A stretch of DNA of 64,000 nucleotides from assembly GCA_910584475.1 (NCBI GenBank), contig CAJUBD010000006.1, forward strand, positions 101,491 to 165,490, written 5' to 3'. Source of the stretch: an uncultured Treponema sp. (lineage in GTDB: Bacteria; Spirochaetota; Spirochaetia; Treponematales; Treponemataceae). The notes beneath the pieces are model-generated. The model saw only the letters and a program-made list of their open reading frames with translations. It did not search any database and was not told the origin of the DNA. The position numbers and the translations under genes are program-made. Positions 17,119-26,222 of this stretch are shown in pieces (within the stretch, counting starts at the first letter, position 1; every line of letters starts with the position of its first letter).

Positions 17119-17607
17119 ATGGTAATGATGATTTATATGGTAAAATTGGGCATAATAGAACTTTTCTCCAATCCGGTTTTTCAGGCGTGCATTTTCAGTT
17201 GGTTTTGCGCCCAGTTCTTAAAGACGATTATAAATCTTTTTTCGGGAAAAATTCACGGTCTGAAGACTTTGTTTGAATTTCTTGTTTGGAGGACAGGAGG
17301 CTTTCCTTCAAGCCACACGGCTCTTGTCACTACGCTTACGACATGCGTCGCGTTCCGCTCAGGGCTTTCGAGCGACGTGTTCATGCTTTCGGTTTGTTTT
17401 TTGATGGTCACTATTCGGGACGCGCTCGGAGTGAGACGGGCGAGCGGCTTGCAGGCGAAAAAGCTCAATGAACTTGGAAGCGAATTGCAGGAAAAGGAAA
17501 TCATAGACTACAGGCCAATCAAGGAAATTATGGGGCACCGTCCGATGGAAGTCGTGTTCGGCGCGATTTTAGGTTTTTTCATAGGATTGGGGTTCGCGGT
17601 TTTGTAA
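17119..17607 (+). CDS. Divergent PAP2-family membrane protein (DUF212)
   Basis: About 162 residues. The hallmark of the divergent PAP2 family is visible: WRTGGFPSSHTALVTTL, then AFRSGLSSDVFMLS, VTIRDALGVRR and GHRPMEVVFGAILGFFIG. Hydrophobic segments span the protein, so it is an inner-membrane protein, perhaps a lipid phosphatase, although the family lacks some classic PAP2 residues. The start is uncertain: ATGs lie at 17119, 17125, 17128 and 17137, all without a strong ribosome site. E3 occupies the region upstream. It precedes the membrane protein gene at 17611 by three bases. Confidence 0.75.
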   Translation: MVMMIYMVKLGIIELFSNPVFQACIFSWFCAQFLKTIINLFSGKIHGLKTLFEFLVWRTGGFPSSHTALVTTLTTCVAFRSGLSSDVFMLSVCFLMVTIRDALGVRRASGLQAKKLNELGSELQEKEIIDYRPIKEIMGHRPMEVVFGAILGFFIGLGFAVL

Positions 17608-17610
17608 ATT

Positions 17611-19026
17611 ATGGAATTGTTGAAAAAGTATGTCGCGCCCGCTTTTGTCGCGCTTTTCGTTTTGGCGCTTTTTATTTTGCTGAAATCTTCTCCCGCTTAT
17701 AAGCTTTGGAAAGGCTATGCCGTCTTGAGCGTTCCGTCAGATTCTGACATGCGCGTCGTAAGCAATGTGCTTTTGGAAAGCGGATGCAATGAAGTGATTT
17801 CATTGGAAGCGCAGCGCTATGACGACGATTCGCTTTTCGGCGGATTGGTTTTTCAGGAATTCGACGAAAGCTATAATCGGGGAAAGGCGCTTTATTTTTT
17901 CGACAAGGACAGGCGCGCGAGGCTGTGCTACATTCCGGATTCGTGCAAAATGCAGGCGCAAAAGGCGGTTTCGTTTTTAAACCAAAATTACGGAGTCGGC
18001 GCGAGACTTGACGACACGGGGAGATTTCCTTTTATCGCGCCGCTTGTGGCGTTGGCGGTATTTTTGTTTTTCCTTTTCATTTCGGAAAACAAAATCGTGT
18101 TTTTCGCGGGCGGCATTTTTCCTCTTGTTTTCTGTTTTTGCAATCCTCTTTTTGCTTCCGCGGCGGCATCTGGACTTGAGTTCTACGCGCTTTATCTCGC
18201 GCAAAAAGTCTGGCGGCGGCGCGGCTCGAGCGAATTTTTGCTTAGGAATCATTGCATTTGGATTTTTTCCCTTGCGGCGATTGTGGCGGCGTTCGCGACG
18301 GGCTTTGTATGCGGAATACTTTTTCTGCTGAATTTTTTCGCCGCCGTCTCTGCTCTTTACCTTGTCTTGAATTTGCAGGAGAGATATGAAACGCGCTTTC
18401 ATTTTGTTCCCATCCTTATGCGCAATGCGAAGATGGTCGGCAAGATGAATTTGAATTCCGTGAAAAACATGCTGGTGTGCTCTTGCGCCGCGTTCGCGCT
18501 CCTGTTTTTGTTTTTGACCGGCGCGAATTTTTCATCGTCGAATCCGGACAAGGACTTGTATTTTCCTGCCCCTGCGAAGTATAATGGGAGTTCCGGCGCG
18601 TTCGCGTCTTTGGACGATTTTTTCGCGAAAAAGTGGAACGCGATTTCATCGCAGTATAGTTCCCTCAACAAGGTAAACGCGAATGTCGTTTACCCTGCGG
18701 AAGGCGAGACCGTAAAATGGACGCGCTATTCCAAAATGGACGGCGAAATAAATGCCAGCGAGCAAATAGTTTGTGTCTACGATGAGGCATTCAGAAAGGA
18801 CGCGCTTGACTCGATAAAAAATGCGGACTATCCGGCAATTGAAAAATTGTGGATTGAACAGGGAGAAAAATTTTCCACGGAATATACGGTCGGAGAGAGA
18901 GTGGGCGAAAGCGGAGCGGCGGTCGTGCCCGCGCTTTTGCTCGCGATGTTTTTGCCGTTGGGAATGGCTTTGTTTTATATTTTTGTTTGGAGAAATAGAC
19001 GAAAATGCTTTCTGAATTCGTGTTAA
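17611..19026 (+). CDS. Multi-pass membrane protein upstream of rnf, unknown function
   Basis: 471 residues, starting MELLKKYVAPAFVALFVLALF, an N-terminal transmembrane helix. After an extracytoplasmic stretch (residues ~35-140) there is a hydrophobic block of several helices (about 145-290), a second soluble region (~310-440) and a final helix (VPALLLAMFLPLGMALFYIFVW). Its last codons overlap the rnfC start, so it is co-transcribed with rnfCDGEAB. No conserved motif is recognised. By context it may be an Rnf-associated envelope protein; that is inference. Confidence 0.55.
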   Translation: MELLKKYVAPAFVALFVLALFILLKSSPAYKLWKGYAVLSVPSDSDMRVVSNVLLESGCNEVISLEAQRYDDDSLFGGLVFQEFDESYNRGKALYFFDKDRRARLCYIPDSCKMQAQKAVSFLNQNYGVGARLDDTGRFPFIAPLVALAVFLFFLFISENKIVFFAGGIFPLVFCFCNPLFASAAASGLEFYALYLAQKVWRRRGSSEFLLRNHCIWIFSLAAIVAAFATGFVCGILFLLNFFAAVSALYLVLNLQERYETRFHFVPILMRNAKMVGKMNLNSVKNMLVCSCAAFALLFLFLTGANFSSSNPDKDLYFPAPAKYNGSSGAFASLDDFFAKKWNAISSQYSSLNKVNANVVYPAEGETVKWTRYSKMDGEINASEQIVCVYDEAFRKDALDSIKNADYPAIEKLWIEQGEKFSTEYTVGERVGESGAAVVPALLLAMFLPLGMALFYIFVWRNRRKCFLNSC

Positions 19027-20357
19027 AACAAAAGGACATCATAAAAAATATAACGTTCGGATTTTTGCCGAAAAGCGTTTTAGTTCCTCTTTGCCAGGAA
19101 AAGGATGTTTTTTGCGAAAGCCTCGTTCAGCCGGGCGTCCGCGTTTCGGAAGGACAGGTGATTGCGGAATGCAATGCCGTCGAAAATCCTGACGGCGCGA
19201 AAATCCATTCGCCGATACCTGGAATCGTGCAAGGCATAAGAAAATGCACATACCCGAATGGAAAATGCGGCGATGCCTTGCAAATTTCGCTTTCAGGAAA
19301 ATTTTCCCACATCGGAAAAATCCCTCATGAATTCTCATGGGAAGAGTGGGGCGCGACTTCTCTGCTGAACAGACTAAACGCGCATGGCGTGATAAACACT
19401 TTTTCTATGCGCGAAGGGCAGTCGCTTGCAGCAAACATCCGCGCGCTCAAAAATTCATCGAGACCCAGAATTTTCATTCGCCTTTATGACGAAGACTTGT
19501 CATGCCAAACGGACAGCGTTTTGGCTTTCGCGGAATTTGACAAAATAATCGTAGCGGCGGACATTCTCCATGAAATGCTCTCTCCGTGCGAAATCGTATT
19601 TGCTTATGCGAAGTCGCATTTGGAAGTGGTGAAACGGCTTTCCGAGTTTAAGTCGAGTTTAGAAAATGGCGAGAGAAAAAAAATTCGCGACGCGGACGAA
19701 ATTCAGTTTGTCGCGATGAACGAAAGAAAATTTCCATGCGGCACGAAATACGACATAGCGTCCCGCTACAAAAAGAACATGCGGCTTTCCGAAAGCGCGC
19801 GCGAGATTTGCGACACGTCGCTTTTCGTGGACAGCCAGACTTTGATGAGCTTGCACGATGCCGTCGTCCACAATATTCCAGCCACGCGCGTCAACGTAAA
19901 TGTTTCGGGCGACTGCTTGAAGTCCAGCGCGGTCTTAAAATTATGCGTCGGAACAAGCTTCAAGGAACTCGCGCAGGAAATGGGACTTGCCACGGAAAAC
20001 ATCGGAAAGATAATCGTGAACGGATACGCGAACGGATTTTCAGTTCCGTCGCTCGAAACGCCAGTGACGAAATATGTCAAGTCGGTCGCATTTATCTCAA
20101 AGCGCGACATCGCGGATTATTCGGAAGCGTATTGCATAGGCTGCGGAAGATGCCGCGACGCATGCCCGGCGCAAATTTATCCTGACTTGCTTTTCAGGCA
20201 TCTTTTGGATGGAGTGAAAGTGCCGGATGACTTTGTTCGGTCTTGCGCGCTTTGCACCGAATGCGGGCTTTGCAATTCAGTCTGCCCGACGAAACTGCCG
20301 CTTTTCCAAAGCGTAAAAATTTTAAAGGAAAAACAAAATGAACAGAAAATTTTATAA
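19005..20357 (+). CDS. rnfC: Rnf electron transport complex subunit C
   Basis: 450 residues. RnfC is the NAD(H)-facing peripheral subunit of the Rnf ion-pumping ferredoxin:NAD oxidoreductase. The N-terminal part has the RnfC-like beta-rich region (LVQPGVRVSEGQVIAEC, IHSPIPGIVQGI). Near the C terminus are two ferredoxin-type motifs: CIGCGRCRDACP (from residue 377) and CALCTECGLCNSVCP (from about 414). At 450 residues it is a typical short RnfC. Starts in the overlap with the upstream membrane gene, with GGAG 12 nt before the ATG. Leads a six-gene operon in the order C-D-G-E-A-B. Confidence 0.9.
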   Translation: MLSEFVLKQKDIIKNITFGFLPKSVLVPLCQEKDVFCESLVQPGVRVSEGQVIAECNAVENPDGAKIHSPIPGIVQGIRKCTYPNGKCGDALQISLSGKFSHIGKIPHEFSWEEWGATSLLNRLNAHGVINTFSMREGQSLAANIRALKNSSRPRIFIRLYDEDLSCQTDSVLAFAEFDKIIVAADILHEMLSPCEIVFAYAKSHLEVVKRLSEFKSSLENGERKKIRDADEIQFVAMNERKFPCGTKYDIASRYKKNMRLSESAREICDTSLFVDSQTLMSLHDAVVHNIPATRVNVNVSGDCLKSSAVLKLCVGTSFKELAQEMGLATENIGKIIVNGYANGFSVPSLETPVTKYVKSVAFISKRDIADYSEAYCIGCGRCRDACPAQIYPDLLFRHLLDGVKVPDDFVRSCALCTECGLCNSVCPTKLPLFQSVKILKEKQNEQKIL

Positions 20358-21393
20358 AAGGGTTTCTATTGGCCCTCACATGACATTCTCGAAGTCGGCG
20401 ACGCTTCGCATGCTGTTTTTTTTGCTGGCGCTTTTTCCTCAGATAATATTGCTTTTCACGACGAGAACATATTCTTCGATCACGATAATCGCATGCGCGA
20501 TTGCGGGCGCGTTGTGCTCGAGAATGTGGAATTTTCTAAAAAGGGAAAAAGTGTTTTTTTCGGCGCTTTATTCGATTTTGACGGGAACGCTCATAGGTTT
20601 TTTTCTGCCCGCATCCTATCCGCCGATTGCCGTGTTTTTCATAACGCTAACTTTCATGACTTCGGTGAGTTTGTTTTTCGGCGGACAGGGAGTGTCTTGG
20701 GTGAATCCTGTAGTCCTTACCGTGGCCGCGGCATGGTTCATAGGGCATTTTAATTTTCCGGGATTCGAGATTTTCGGCGATGACTTGTTTTTCAAAAATC
20801 CTTCGCTCAGTCTGATACAAAATTCTTTTGCGGAGAATCGCGTAGACGAAAGGCTCACGGTTTTTTTAAACGAATCGGTATTCGCCCTTTTCAGTGTTTC
20901 CATTCCTGAAGGATATGTTTCTTTTTTCTGGGACAATTTTTCCCAGATTCCGGCGTTTCGCTTCAACGCCTTGACATTGCTCGCGTCCGTGTTCTTGATA
21001 GCGTTTGATTTGGAAAACGGAATGATTCCGCTCGTATATCTTTTGGTCTATTCTATTTTTGTGAAATTCCTTTCGCCTGTCATGACGGGCGGCGTACCGT
21101 TTTCAGGCGATTTGCTTTTGGCTTTGCTGTCGAGCGGCACGCTTTTTACGGCGTTTTTCATCTTGCAGTGGGACGGCACGGTTCCGTACACGAAGCAAGG
21201 AAAATTGCTCTATGCCGCATGCGGCGGAATCTTCGCGTTCGTTTTCTGCGGAACTGGAACCTCTCCTGTCGGCTCGATGATGGCGATTTTATTCTTGAAC
21301 TTGCTCGCTCCGATGATCCAAGTTTACGAAAACCACCGCGCGAAAAAGAAAGTCGCGTTCCTTTTGACGCAGGAGAAAATCGATGAACGCTAA
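20338..21393 (+). CDS. rnfD: Rnf electron transport complex subunit D
   Basis: 351-residue integral membrane subunit. It has multiple helices and the conserved C-terminal block SGTLFTAFFILQWDG, then a strand to GMIPLVYLL-type loops and MAILFLNLLAPMI. Begins with ATG in the rnfC tail and overlaps the rnfG start. In other RnfD proteins a Thr in an SGAT-like motif carries covalent FMN; no such motif is seen here. The region around NSFAENRVDERLTVF, where it would be expected, has no match. Function as an Rnf subunit is inferred from context and overall fold. Confidence 0.85.
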   Translation: MNRKFYKRVSIGPHMTFSKSATLRMLFFLLALFPQIILLFTTRTYSSITIIACAIAGALCSRMWNFLKREKVFFSALYSILTGTLIGFFLPASYPPIAVFFITLTFMTSVSLFFGGQGVSWVNPVVLTVAAAWFIGHFNFPGFEIFGDDLFFKNPSLSLIQNSFAENRVDERLTVFLNESVFALFSVSIPEGYVSFFWDNFSQIPAFRFNALTLLASVFLIAFDLENGMIPLVYLLVYSIFVKFLSPVMTGGVPFSGDLLLALLSSGTLFTAFFILQWDGTVPYTKQGKLLYAACGGIFAFVFCGTGTSPVGSMMAILFLNLLAPMIQVYENHRAKKKVAFLLTQEKIDER

Positions 21394-21877
21394 GTCGAAC
21401 AAGCTTCTAGAGCAATGCGGAATTTTTTCGGGCATAATCGGCACTCTGCTTTTGCTGCTTTCAATGTTTATGGTTCTCTCAAGGAATAGTTGGGAGAACG
21501 GATTGAGGGCGGCGGTGGAAAACGTTTTGCCTTCGCCCGAATACTTTGTGGGAAAGGAAATTCCTGTCGCCAGGAAAAGCAATGACGCGATTTGTTTCGA
21601 GCTTTCGCACAATAAGGACACCGAGCGAATGCCAATGTCAAAACAAATGGCGCTTGTCATGCGCATCACGACTTACTATGGTCCGCTTCCGGCGGTGTTC
21701 AGTTATGAAGGCGGGCAGACGCGCTTTGAAGGGATAGCGTATTTGAAAAGTTCGTTGAAGAACGAATTCCTCGAGACGGAAAACAACAGGCAGATGTCCT
21801 TTTGGCTTTCGACGGCAAAAAATATTTTCGAGGAAGCCGCGCAAAATGTTTCGGAAAAGGATGGAAAAGTCAGATGA
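21383..21877 (+). CDS. rnfG: Rnf subunit G, short form without flavin motif
   Basis: 164 residues, well below the ~200 typical of RnfG. One N-terminal transmembrane helix (GIIGTLLLLLSMFMVLS) is followed by an extracytoplasmic domain. The family's covalent FMN site, (S/T)GAT, is absent from the entire sequence. Identity rests on position between rnfD and rnfE, the single anchor and periplasmic domain. The start overlaps rnfD by 11 bp, and the stop overlaps rnfE by ATGA. It may be a structural remnant or a diverged subunit. Confidence 0.7.
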   Translation: MNAKSNKLLEQCGIFSGIIGTLLLLLSMFMVLSRNSWENGLRAAVENVLPSPEYFVGKEIPVARKSNDAICFELSHNKDTERMPMSKQMALVMRITTYYGPLPAVFSYEGGQTRFEGIAYLKSSLKNEFLETENNRQMSFWLSTAKNIFEEAAQNVSEKDGKVR

Positions 21878-22485
21878 ACAAAAGTTTGTATTTTATGTTT
21901 ACGGCGGCTTCGTTCGCGTTGCTTGTCTGTGCGCCGGGCCGTTTGGCTTATGGAATCATTCTCATCATAGAAATGAACCTTCTTGCCATCAGCGCGAGCG
22001 CGTTCCATTCGCTTATGCAGGATTTTGACTTGGGCGACTTGCAAGACATTTTGACTCTCGCGATCATTGTTTCGGCCGCTATTTTATACAGGCAAATGGT
22101 CATTCTTTTTTCGCCTGTAATCGCGCTGAATTTGGGATTTGTCATGTATGTGCCCGCCGCTTCCATTTTTCTTTTGGGAAATATCTTTGGAAAAAAGGCC
22201 TTGCCGCCGCTGGACTTTTTGATGCAAAGCCTGAAATTTTCTGCGTTCGCGCTCGCATTTTTTTTGCTGCGCGACATCTTGGGTTATGGAACAATTTCAT
22301 TTCCTGTGCCGCACGGCGTCAAAGAACTTTATATTTTCGACTCGTATTCCACTTCGTTTTTGGCGTTTTTCGCTTCGATTCCCGGAGCGCTGCTTTTGAC
22401 GATATTCTGCATGGCGGGACTTTTGTGCGTTCAATACAAGATGAACATCATTGAAAAATCGGGAGAGGAAGATGTTGGTAATTGA
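21874..22485 (+). CDS. rnfE: Rnf electron transport complex subunit E
   Basis: 203 residues from ATG 21874, which overlaps the rnfG stop as ATGA. RnfE is an integral membrane subunit of the RnfA/E/NqrD/E type. It has about six helices, starting FMFTAASFALLVCAPG, with LAIIVSAAILYRQMVILFS, YVPAASIFLLGN and LLTIFCMAGLLCV. The order of genes and the RnfE-like internal repeats support the call. Its end overlaps the start of rnfA by 14 bp. Confidence 0.85.
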   Translation: MNKSLYFMFTAASFALLVCAPGRLAYGIILIIEMNLLAISASAFHSLMQDFDLGDLQDILTLAIIVSAAILYRQMVILFSPVIALNLGFVMYVPAASIFLLGNIFGKKALPPLDFLMQSLKFSAFALAFFLLRDILGYGTISFPVPHGVKELYIFDSYSTSFLAFFASIPGALLLTIFCMAGLLCVQYKMNIIEKSGEEDVGN

Positions 22486-23035
22486 CACTTTTTTGTTTTA
22501 CATTTTTTTCGCATCCGCGGTTTTGATTTACGGAGACGGAATGATTTCCGTGACGGAAAAAAGCCTTTCAAAAGAAAGCCTCGCCATCAACATAATTGAA
22601 TCCCTCTCTTGCGTAAGCGCGACCATCGCGCTCACATTTTTGATAGCTCATTTTTTGCTTTCGCCTTTGGGCATAGCGGACTTGTATCCGCTCGTGGCAT
22701 TGCTGATTTTCGTGGCAGTGGGCGTCTTCTTTGAGATGATAGTCCAAGTGACGGCGAGAAAGTCTGGCGCGGATTTCGCGTTTCCATACCTCGTGATTCT
22801 TTTGTCGTTGAGCGAGGGAAGCGACATAGTCGGCTGCTTGATAACAGGCGTCGCCGCGCTCACTTCATATTATGCCTTGGTGCCGATTTTGCGCGCGCTC
22901 AATGAAAGGAACGCTATGATAAAAAACAACGATGCTTTCAAGCAAAGGCTTCGCTCATTTATGTGCATGGTGGTTTTGATTTTCGCGCTGTATTCGCTGA
23001 ACATTTCGTGGCTGAACGTAGTTTCGGGAAAATAG
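22472..23035 (+). CDS. rnfA: Rnf electron transport complex subunit A
   Basis: 187 residues from ATG 22472 (GGAG six bases upstream); a TTG earlier is not needed. RnfA is a six-helix membrane subunit paralogous to RnfE. Visible: FFASAVLIYGDGM, SCVSATIALTFLIAHFLLS, VAVGVFFEMIVQVTA, and ILLSLSEGSDIVGCLIT. Conserved cysteines of the intramembrane cluster could be C in SCVSA and GCLIT; this assignment is inference. Ends 32 bases before rnfB. Confidence 0.85.
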   Translation: MLVIDTFLFYIFFASAVLIYGDGMISVTEKSLSKESLAINIIESLSCVSATIALTFLIAHFLLSPLGIADLYPLVALLIFVAVGVFFEMIVQVTARKSGADFAFPYLVILLSLSEGSDIVGCLITGVAALTSYYALVPILRALNERNAMIKNNDAFKQRLRSFMCMVVLIFALYSLNISWLNVVSGK

Positions 23036-23067
23036 GAGTCTTTGACTTTTTTATCAGGAGATTTGCG

Positions 23068-23652
23068 ATGATATTGAGAATTTTTCTTTCGGTAATATTC
23101 TTCATAATGATTATGCATTTCGCATTTTTCATTCTGAACATTCTTTTGCCCACCTTAAGAAAGCAGGCTTTGGAGGATGTCAATCCGATTTTCTCTCCCC
23201 TTGAACTCAATTTTACGGAACGCGCAGTTGACGACAAAATCAGGTCTTCGGAAAAGAGGGCGGTCGTCCTCGCCGCGCCGTGGCAGGACATGCAGGAAAA
23301 AAAAGGGCGCAACTTTCGTTTGGAATACAACGGCATAAAAAGCTGCGCGCTTTTCGAGCATGTCTACGGAACTTTGACGCATTCGAATTGGGATTGCATC
23401 GGATTCGGCGACTGCGCGGCATCTTGTCCGCAAGAGGCAATCGTTTTGGAAAACGGCGTCGCGCGGGTGAGCATGAATTGTTGCGGATGCGGCATTTGCG
23501 CAGGAATTTGTCCGAAAGGTTTGATCGAGCTTTTTCCGAAAGGGCAGAAAGTCGTGCAATACAAAAATGACGATGGCAATACGCGCGTTCTCGAAAATTT
23601 TTCAAAAAAAGACTTTAAACTTTGGCGATATTGTTATACAATGTTTAAATAG
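23068..23652 (+). CDS. rnfB: Rnf subunit B, ferredoxin-like, short form
   Basis: 194 residues from ATG 23068 (TCAGGAG upstream). A transmembrane helix (FLSVIFFIMIMHFAFFILNI) is followed by a soluble domain with two ferredoxin motifs: CIGFGDCAASCP and CCGCGICAGICP. The usual RnfB N-terminal [4Fe-4S] domain (CGxCGYxGC) before the ferredoxin region is missing; only a single SCALF cysteine precedes CIGFGD. It is therefore truncated relative to most RnfB. Last gene of the Rnf cluster. Its 3' end overlaps a weak promoter-like TATACAAT before the GH57-like gene. Confidence 0.82.
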   Translation: MILRIFLSVIFFIMIMHFAFFILNILLPTLRKQALEDVNPIFSPLELNFTERAVDDKIRSSEKRAVVLAAPWQDMQEKKGRNFRLEYNGIKSCALFEHVYGTLTHSNWDCIGFGDCAASCPQEAIVLENGVARVSMNCCGCGICAGICPKGLIELFPKGQKVVQYKNDDGNTRVLENFSKKDFKLWRYCYTMFK

Positions 23653-23676
23653 GGTGGGAGAGGAAGTTTACAGTTT

Positions 23677-25689
23677 ATGGGCAAATTAAATTTGTGTCCG
23701 ATCTTTTCGGGCACTTTTTTGGAGTTTCATGATGACTCGTTGTACAAGGCGGCCTATGAAAAAATCTACAAGCCGCTCGGCACGCTTTTGTTCGCCAACC
23801 CCAATCTTAAATTCTCTTTTTATTTTACGGGAACTCAAATTGAATTTCTGAAAAAGCACAATTCTGAATTCTTGGAATTGCTGAAGGATTTCCTTTCAAA
23901 GAAGCAAATCGAAATAATAGGCGGCGGCTATTACAATCCGATTTTTCCCGTTTTGTTTCCGCTCGACCGTTCGGGACAAATAGAAAAGCTCTCTCTCTCG
24001 ATAAGGCAGAATTTCGGCCGGCGGCCGCGCGGAATGAAACTTTTCGCCGACAGCTGGGATCCGTCTATGATTTCCGTTTTGAACGATTTCAACATGGACT
24101 ATGTGCTTTTGGAAAATTCCCTCTTGCCGCCCGCAAAGCAGCTTTTTCTTCCGGTCGTCATGAGCGACAGGGGCAAGACCACGACCGTCCTTCCGGTTTA
24201 CAATGAGTTTGCCGCGAAAAAGGACGAAAGCGCGAAAGCGTATTTCGCGCGCATTCTAAATTCCTTTGAAAAGCTCCTTTCGTTGGAATCATATCCGGAT
24301 GGAAATCCTGACTCTTCGCCGGAAAGAGTCGTAGCCATTCCGTTCAATGACAAGACAATCGAGCCTTTTTTGGATTCGTCTTGGTTCAAGGAATTTTTTG
24401 CGCTTGTTTCTGAAAGCGAGCGCCTGAACTTTTCCCTTCCTCAGACGAGCATAAGATTGTGCCATAATTTCATACAGGGCTATGTGCATGCCGGCATAAG
24501 CGAAAGCATAGCGCGTTGGTGCTTTACGCCTTATGAAAGCGTCGAAGTGAACGACGGATATCCGACGAACATCTATGACTATTTGCAGACATACAGCGCG
24601 AGCCGCCTGCTCTATGACAGGATGATTCATGTAAGTCTTTTGTTAAATCAATGTCGCGGCGATAAAATGCGAAAGAACGCCGCGCGCGAAAAACTTTGGG
24701 CGGCGCAAAGCGGAGACGCGTACATCTGCCGTTCTCCGAGCGAACTTGCCGCGTTTGCCGCGCGGCAAAACGCATACAAGAATTTGACTGAGGCGGAAAA
24801 ACTTGTGCGCGAGTGCTCCGACTTCAAAGAGTCGGTCATCAGCTATGACTACAATGGCGACGGCTTCAAGGAATACATTTGCCACCTTGAAAAATACAAT
24901 GTCTGCATAACTCCGTCGGGCGGAACGATTTTTGAGCTTGACGTAATGAAAGCGGGCGGCAACTATGCCGACAATTTCAGCCGCATAAAAAAATTCGACG
25001 GAATCGACGACAATTATTTTCGCGGGATTTTCGTCGACCATATTTTTGAAGAGGACGAAGCCGCGAAATATTGCAAGGGCGAGCCGTGCCGAAACGGATT
25101 TTTTTCCGCGAACATCTACAAGGAAATTTCTTTTTCAAGCCAAAAGCAGGAAATCCTCCTTGAAACGAGGACGCGTTTTTCTACGCTCGACCAGCCGATT
25201 TCTTTGAGAAAAAAGTACATCGTAAAATCAAGCGGCATCCAACTCCAGTACATTTTGAAAAACGAAGGTCCGATTGCCATAAAAGCGAAGTTCGCGGTGG
25301 AGACGAACCTCGCGGAACTGAATTTGCTTGAAAGCGACTACAAACCATACAATATAGAACTTGTTTCGGCAGGCGAAATCTTGAGCGGTACATCGGACAT
25401 TCCATGCCATGCGAACGTGGAAAGCGGCGTCGTTCAAAAAGTCAGCGCGTTGCAGATTACGGATGCCAATTCAAATGTCTCGTTTGTCTTCGCGCCAAAC
25501 GAAGAAGCGGGCGTGACGTATTTTCCAGTGGCATTTCGCAGGCGCAATATGGAAGGAGACATAGTACAGAACGAATCGCGCACATTCGTAAGCGCGTTTT
25601 TATGGGACTTAGACCTTCCGGCAGGAATGGAAGTGGAGAAAACAATAAGTCTCACGGTATCGTATATGCGCAGACAGAGAAAAAAATAG
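23677..25689 (+). CDS. GH57-like alpha-glucan protein (DUF1925/DUF1926), likely without the catalytic Glu
   Basis: 670 residues with the architecture of GH57 4-alpha-glucanotransferases: an N-terminal GH57 barrel (FSFYFTGTQIEFL, EIIGGGYYNPIFPVLFP), a middle region, then a DUF1926-like beta-domain (RTFVSAFLWDLDLPAG). In active enzymes the nucleophile lies in LxERVWxP; here the aligned stretch is LFADSWDP, so Glu is replaced by Ala. The second catalytic block (usually DDGEKFG) is also degenerate (IPFNDKTIEP). It may be a non-catalytic glucan-binding or regulatory protein. GGGAGAGGAAG precedes the ATG. Not co-directional with other sugar genes. Confidence 0.75.
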   Translation: MGKLNLCPIFSGTFLEFHDDSLYKAAYEKIYKPLGTLLFANPNLKFSFYFTGTQIEFLKKHNSEFLELLKDFLSKKQIEIIGGGYYNPIFPVLFPLDRSGQIEKLSLSIRQNFGRRPRGMKLFADSWDPSMISVLNDFNMDYVLLENSLLPPAKQLFLPVVMSDRGKTTTVLPVYNEFAAKKDESAKAYFARILNSFEKLLSLESYPDGNPDSSPERVVAIPFNDKTIEPFLDSSWFKEFFALVSESERLNFSLPQTSIRLCHNFIQGYVHAGISESIARWCFTPYESVEVNDGYPTNIYDYLQTYSASRLLYDRMIHVSLLLNQCRGDKMRKNAAREKLWAAQSGDAYICRSPSELAAFAARQNAYKNLTEAEKLVRECSDFKESVISYDYNGDGFKEYICHLEKYNVCITPSGGTIFELDVMKAGGNYADNFSRIKKFDGIDDNYFRGIFVDHIFEEDEAAKYCKGEPCRNGFFSANIYKEISFSSQKQEILLETRTRFSTLDQPISLRKKYIVKSSGIQLQYILKNEGPIAIKAKFAVETNLAELNLLESDYKPYNIELVSAGEILSGTSDIPCHANVESGVVQKVSALQITDANSNVSFVFAPNEEAGVTYFPVAFRRRNMEGDIVQNESRTFVSAFLWDLDLPAGMEVEKTISLTVSYMRRQRKK

Positions 25690-25719
25690 CGAAATATTGT
25701 CTAGTCACTTGGCTAAACC

Positions 25720-26100
25720 ACATTTTTGTGAGAATATTTGGCTTCGCCGAGCGTCAAGATTGTGTTTTTCTGGGAATTCACGGTTTCGCCTTTTGGCGAA
25801 ACCGTGTTTTTGCGGGAATTTCCGATTTAGCCAACTATGCATGGCTGCATTTTTCAGTAAATCCATAGTTTCGCCAAGTGTCGAAACTATAAAATTGTGC
25901 TGTTTTATAGAGTCGCAGACAGGAAAGATGATAAGTATTGACTTAAATGGCATTTCGTCTGATGGCGTAATGCCAAATTTTGATTGATATAGTTTTTTGA
26001 CGACGCGCGAGATTATGATTTTATGGAAATTTGTACTTTCGCAAGCAAACAGGTGATTGGACATGAACAAATATGGAGTTTTACGGATGAGGTTTGGCAT
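25720..26100 (+). repeat. Degenerate 42-bp tandem array B, upstream of DUF6261 gene 2
   Basis: Nine units. A TTTCGCC-type anchor recurs at 25742, 25784, 25826, 25869, 25911, 25953, 25995, 26037 and 26079, i.e. every 42 bases with one 43. A second weaker box, TTTT-N3-5-GAAT, lies about 20 bases upstream in each unit. Several units form hairpins around the anchor with different stems: CACGGTTTCGCC/GGCGAAACCGTG (25779-25806), ATAGTTTCG/CGAAACTAT, GGCATT/AATGCC. The 43-base step and stop codons argue against a coding sequence. The array is followed by a nested hairpin and the second DUF6261 gene. Confidence 0.75.
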
Positions 26101-26104
26101 TTAA

Positions 26105-26180
26105 GACACCTAAACCCCATCTTGATTGTTGGAATGTTTTTGTGTCCAATATTTTAGTAGGTGTCACCGTATGACGGTGA
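26105..26180 (+). promoter_or_regulatory. Structured leader of the second DUF6261 gene
   Basis: GACACCTA (26105-26112) pairs with TAGGTGTC (26158-26165), enclosing TTGGA/TCCAA. Overlapping it, TCACCGT pairs with ACGGTGA (26164-26180) around an ATG loop. The two structures share two bases, so they could be alternative. No riboswitch class is recognised. The DUF6261 ribosome site, AAGGAGG, follows 32 bases later. Confidence 0.45.
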
Positions 26181-26222
26181 TATGTATTCATTATTTTTTT
26201 TGCTACCTCAAGGAGGTTTAAT

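Noticed and set aside
25779..25806. The perfect 12-bp hairpin with TTTT loop as a simple terminator of the GH57-like gene
   Set aside because: It is one unit of a nine-unit 42-bp array; the other units have weaker or different stems, so a terminator alone does not explain it.
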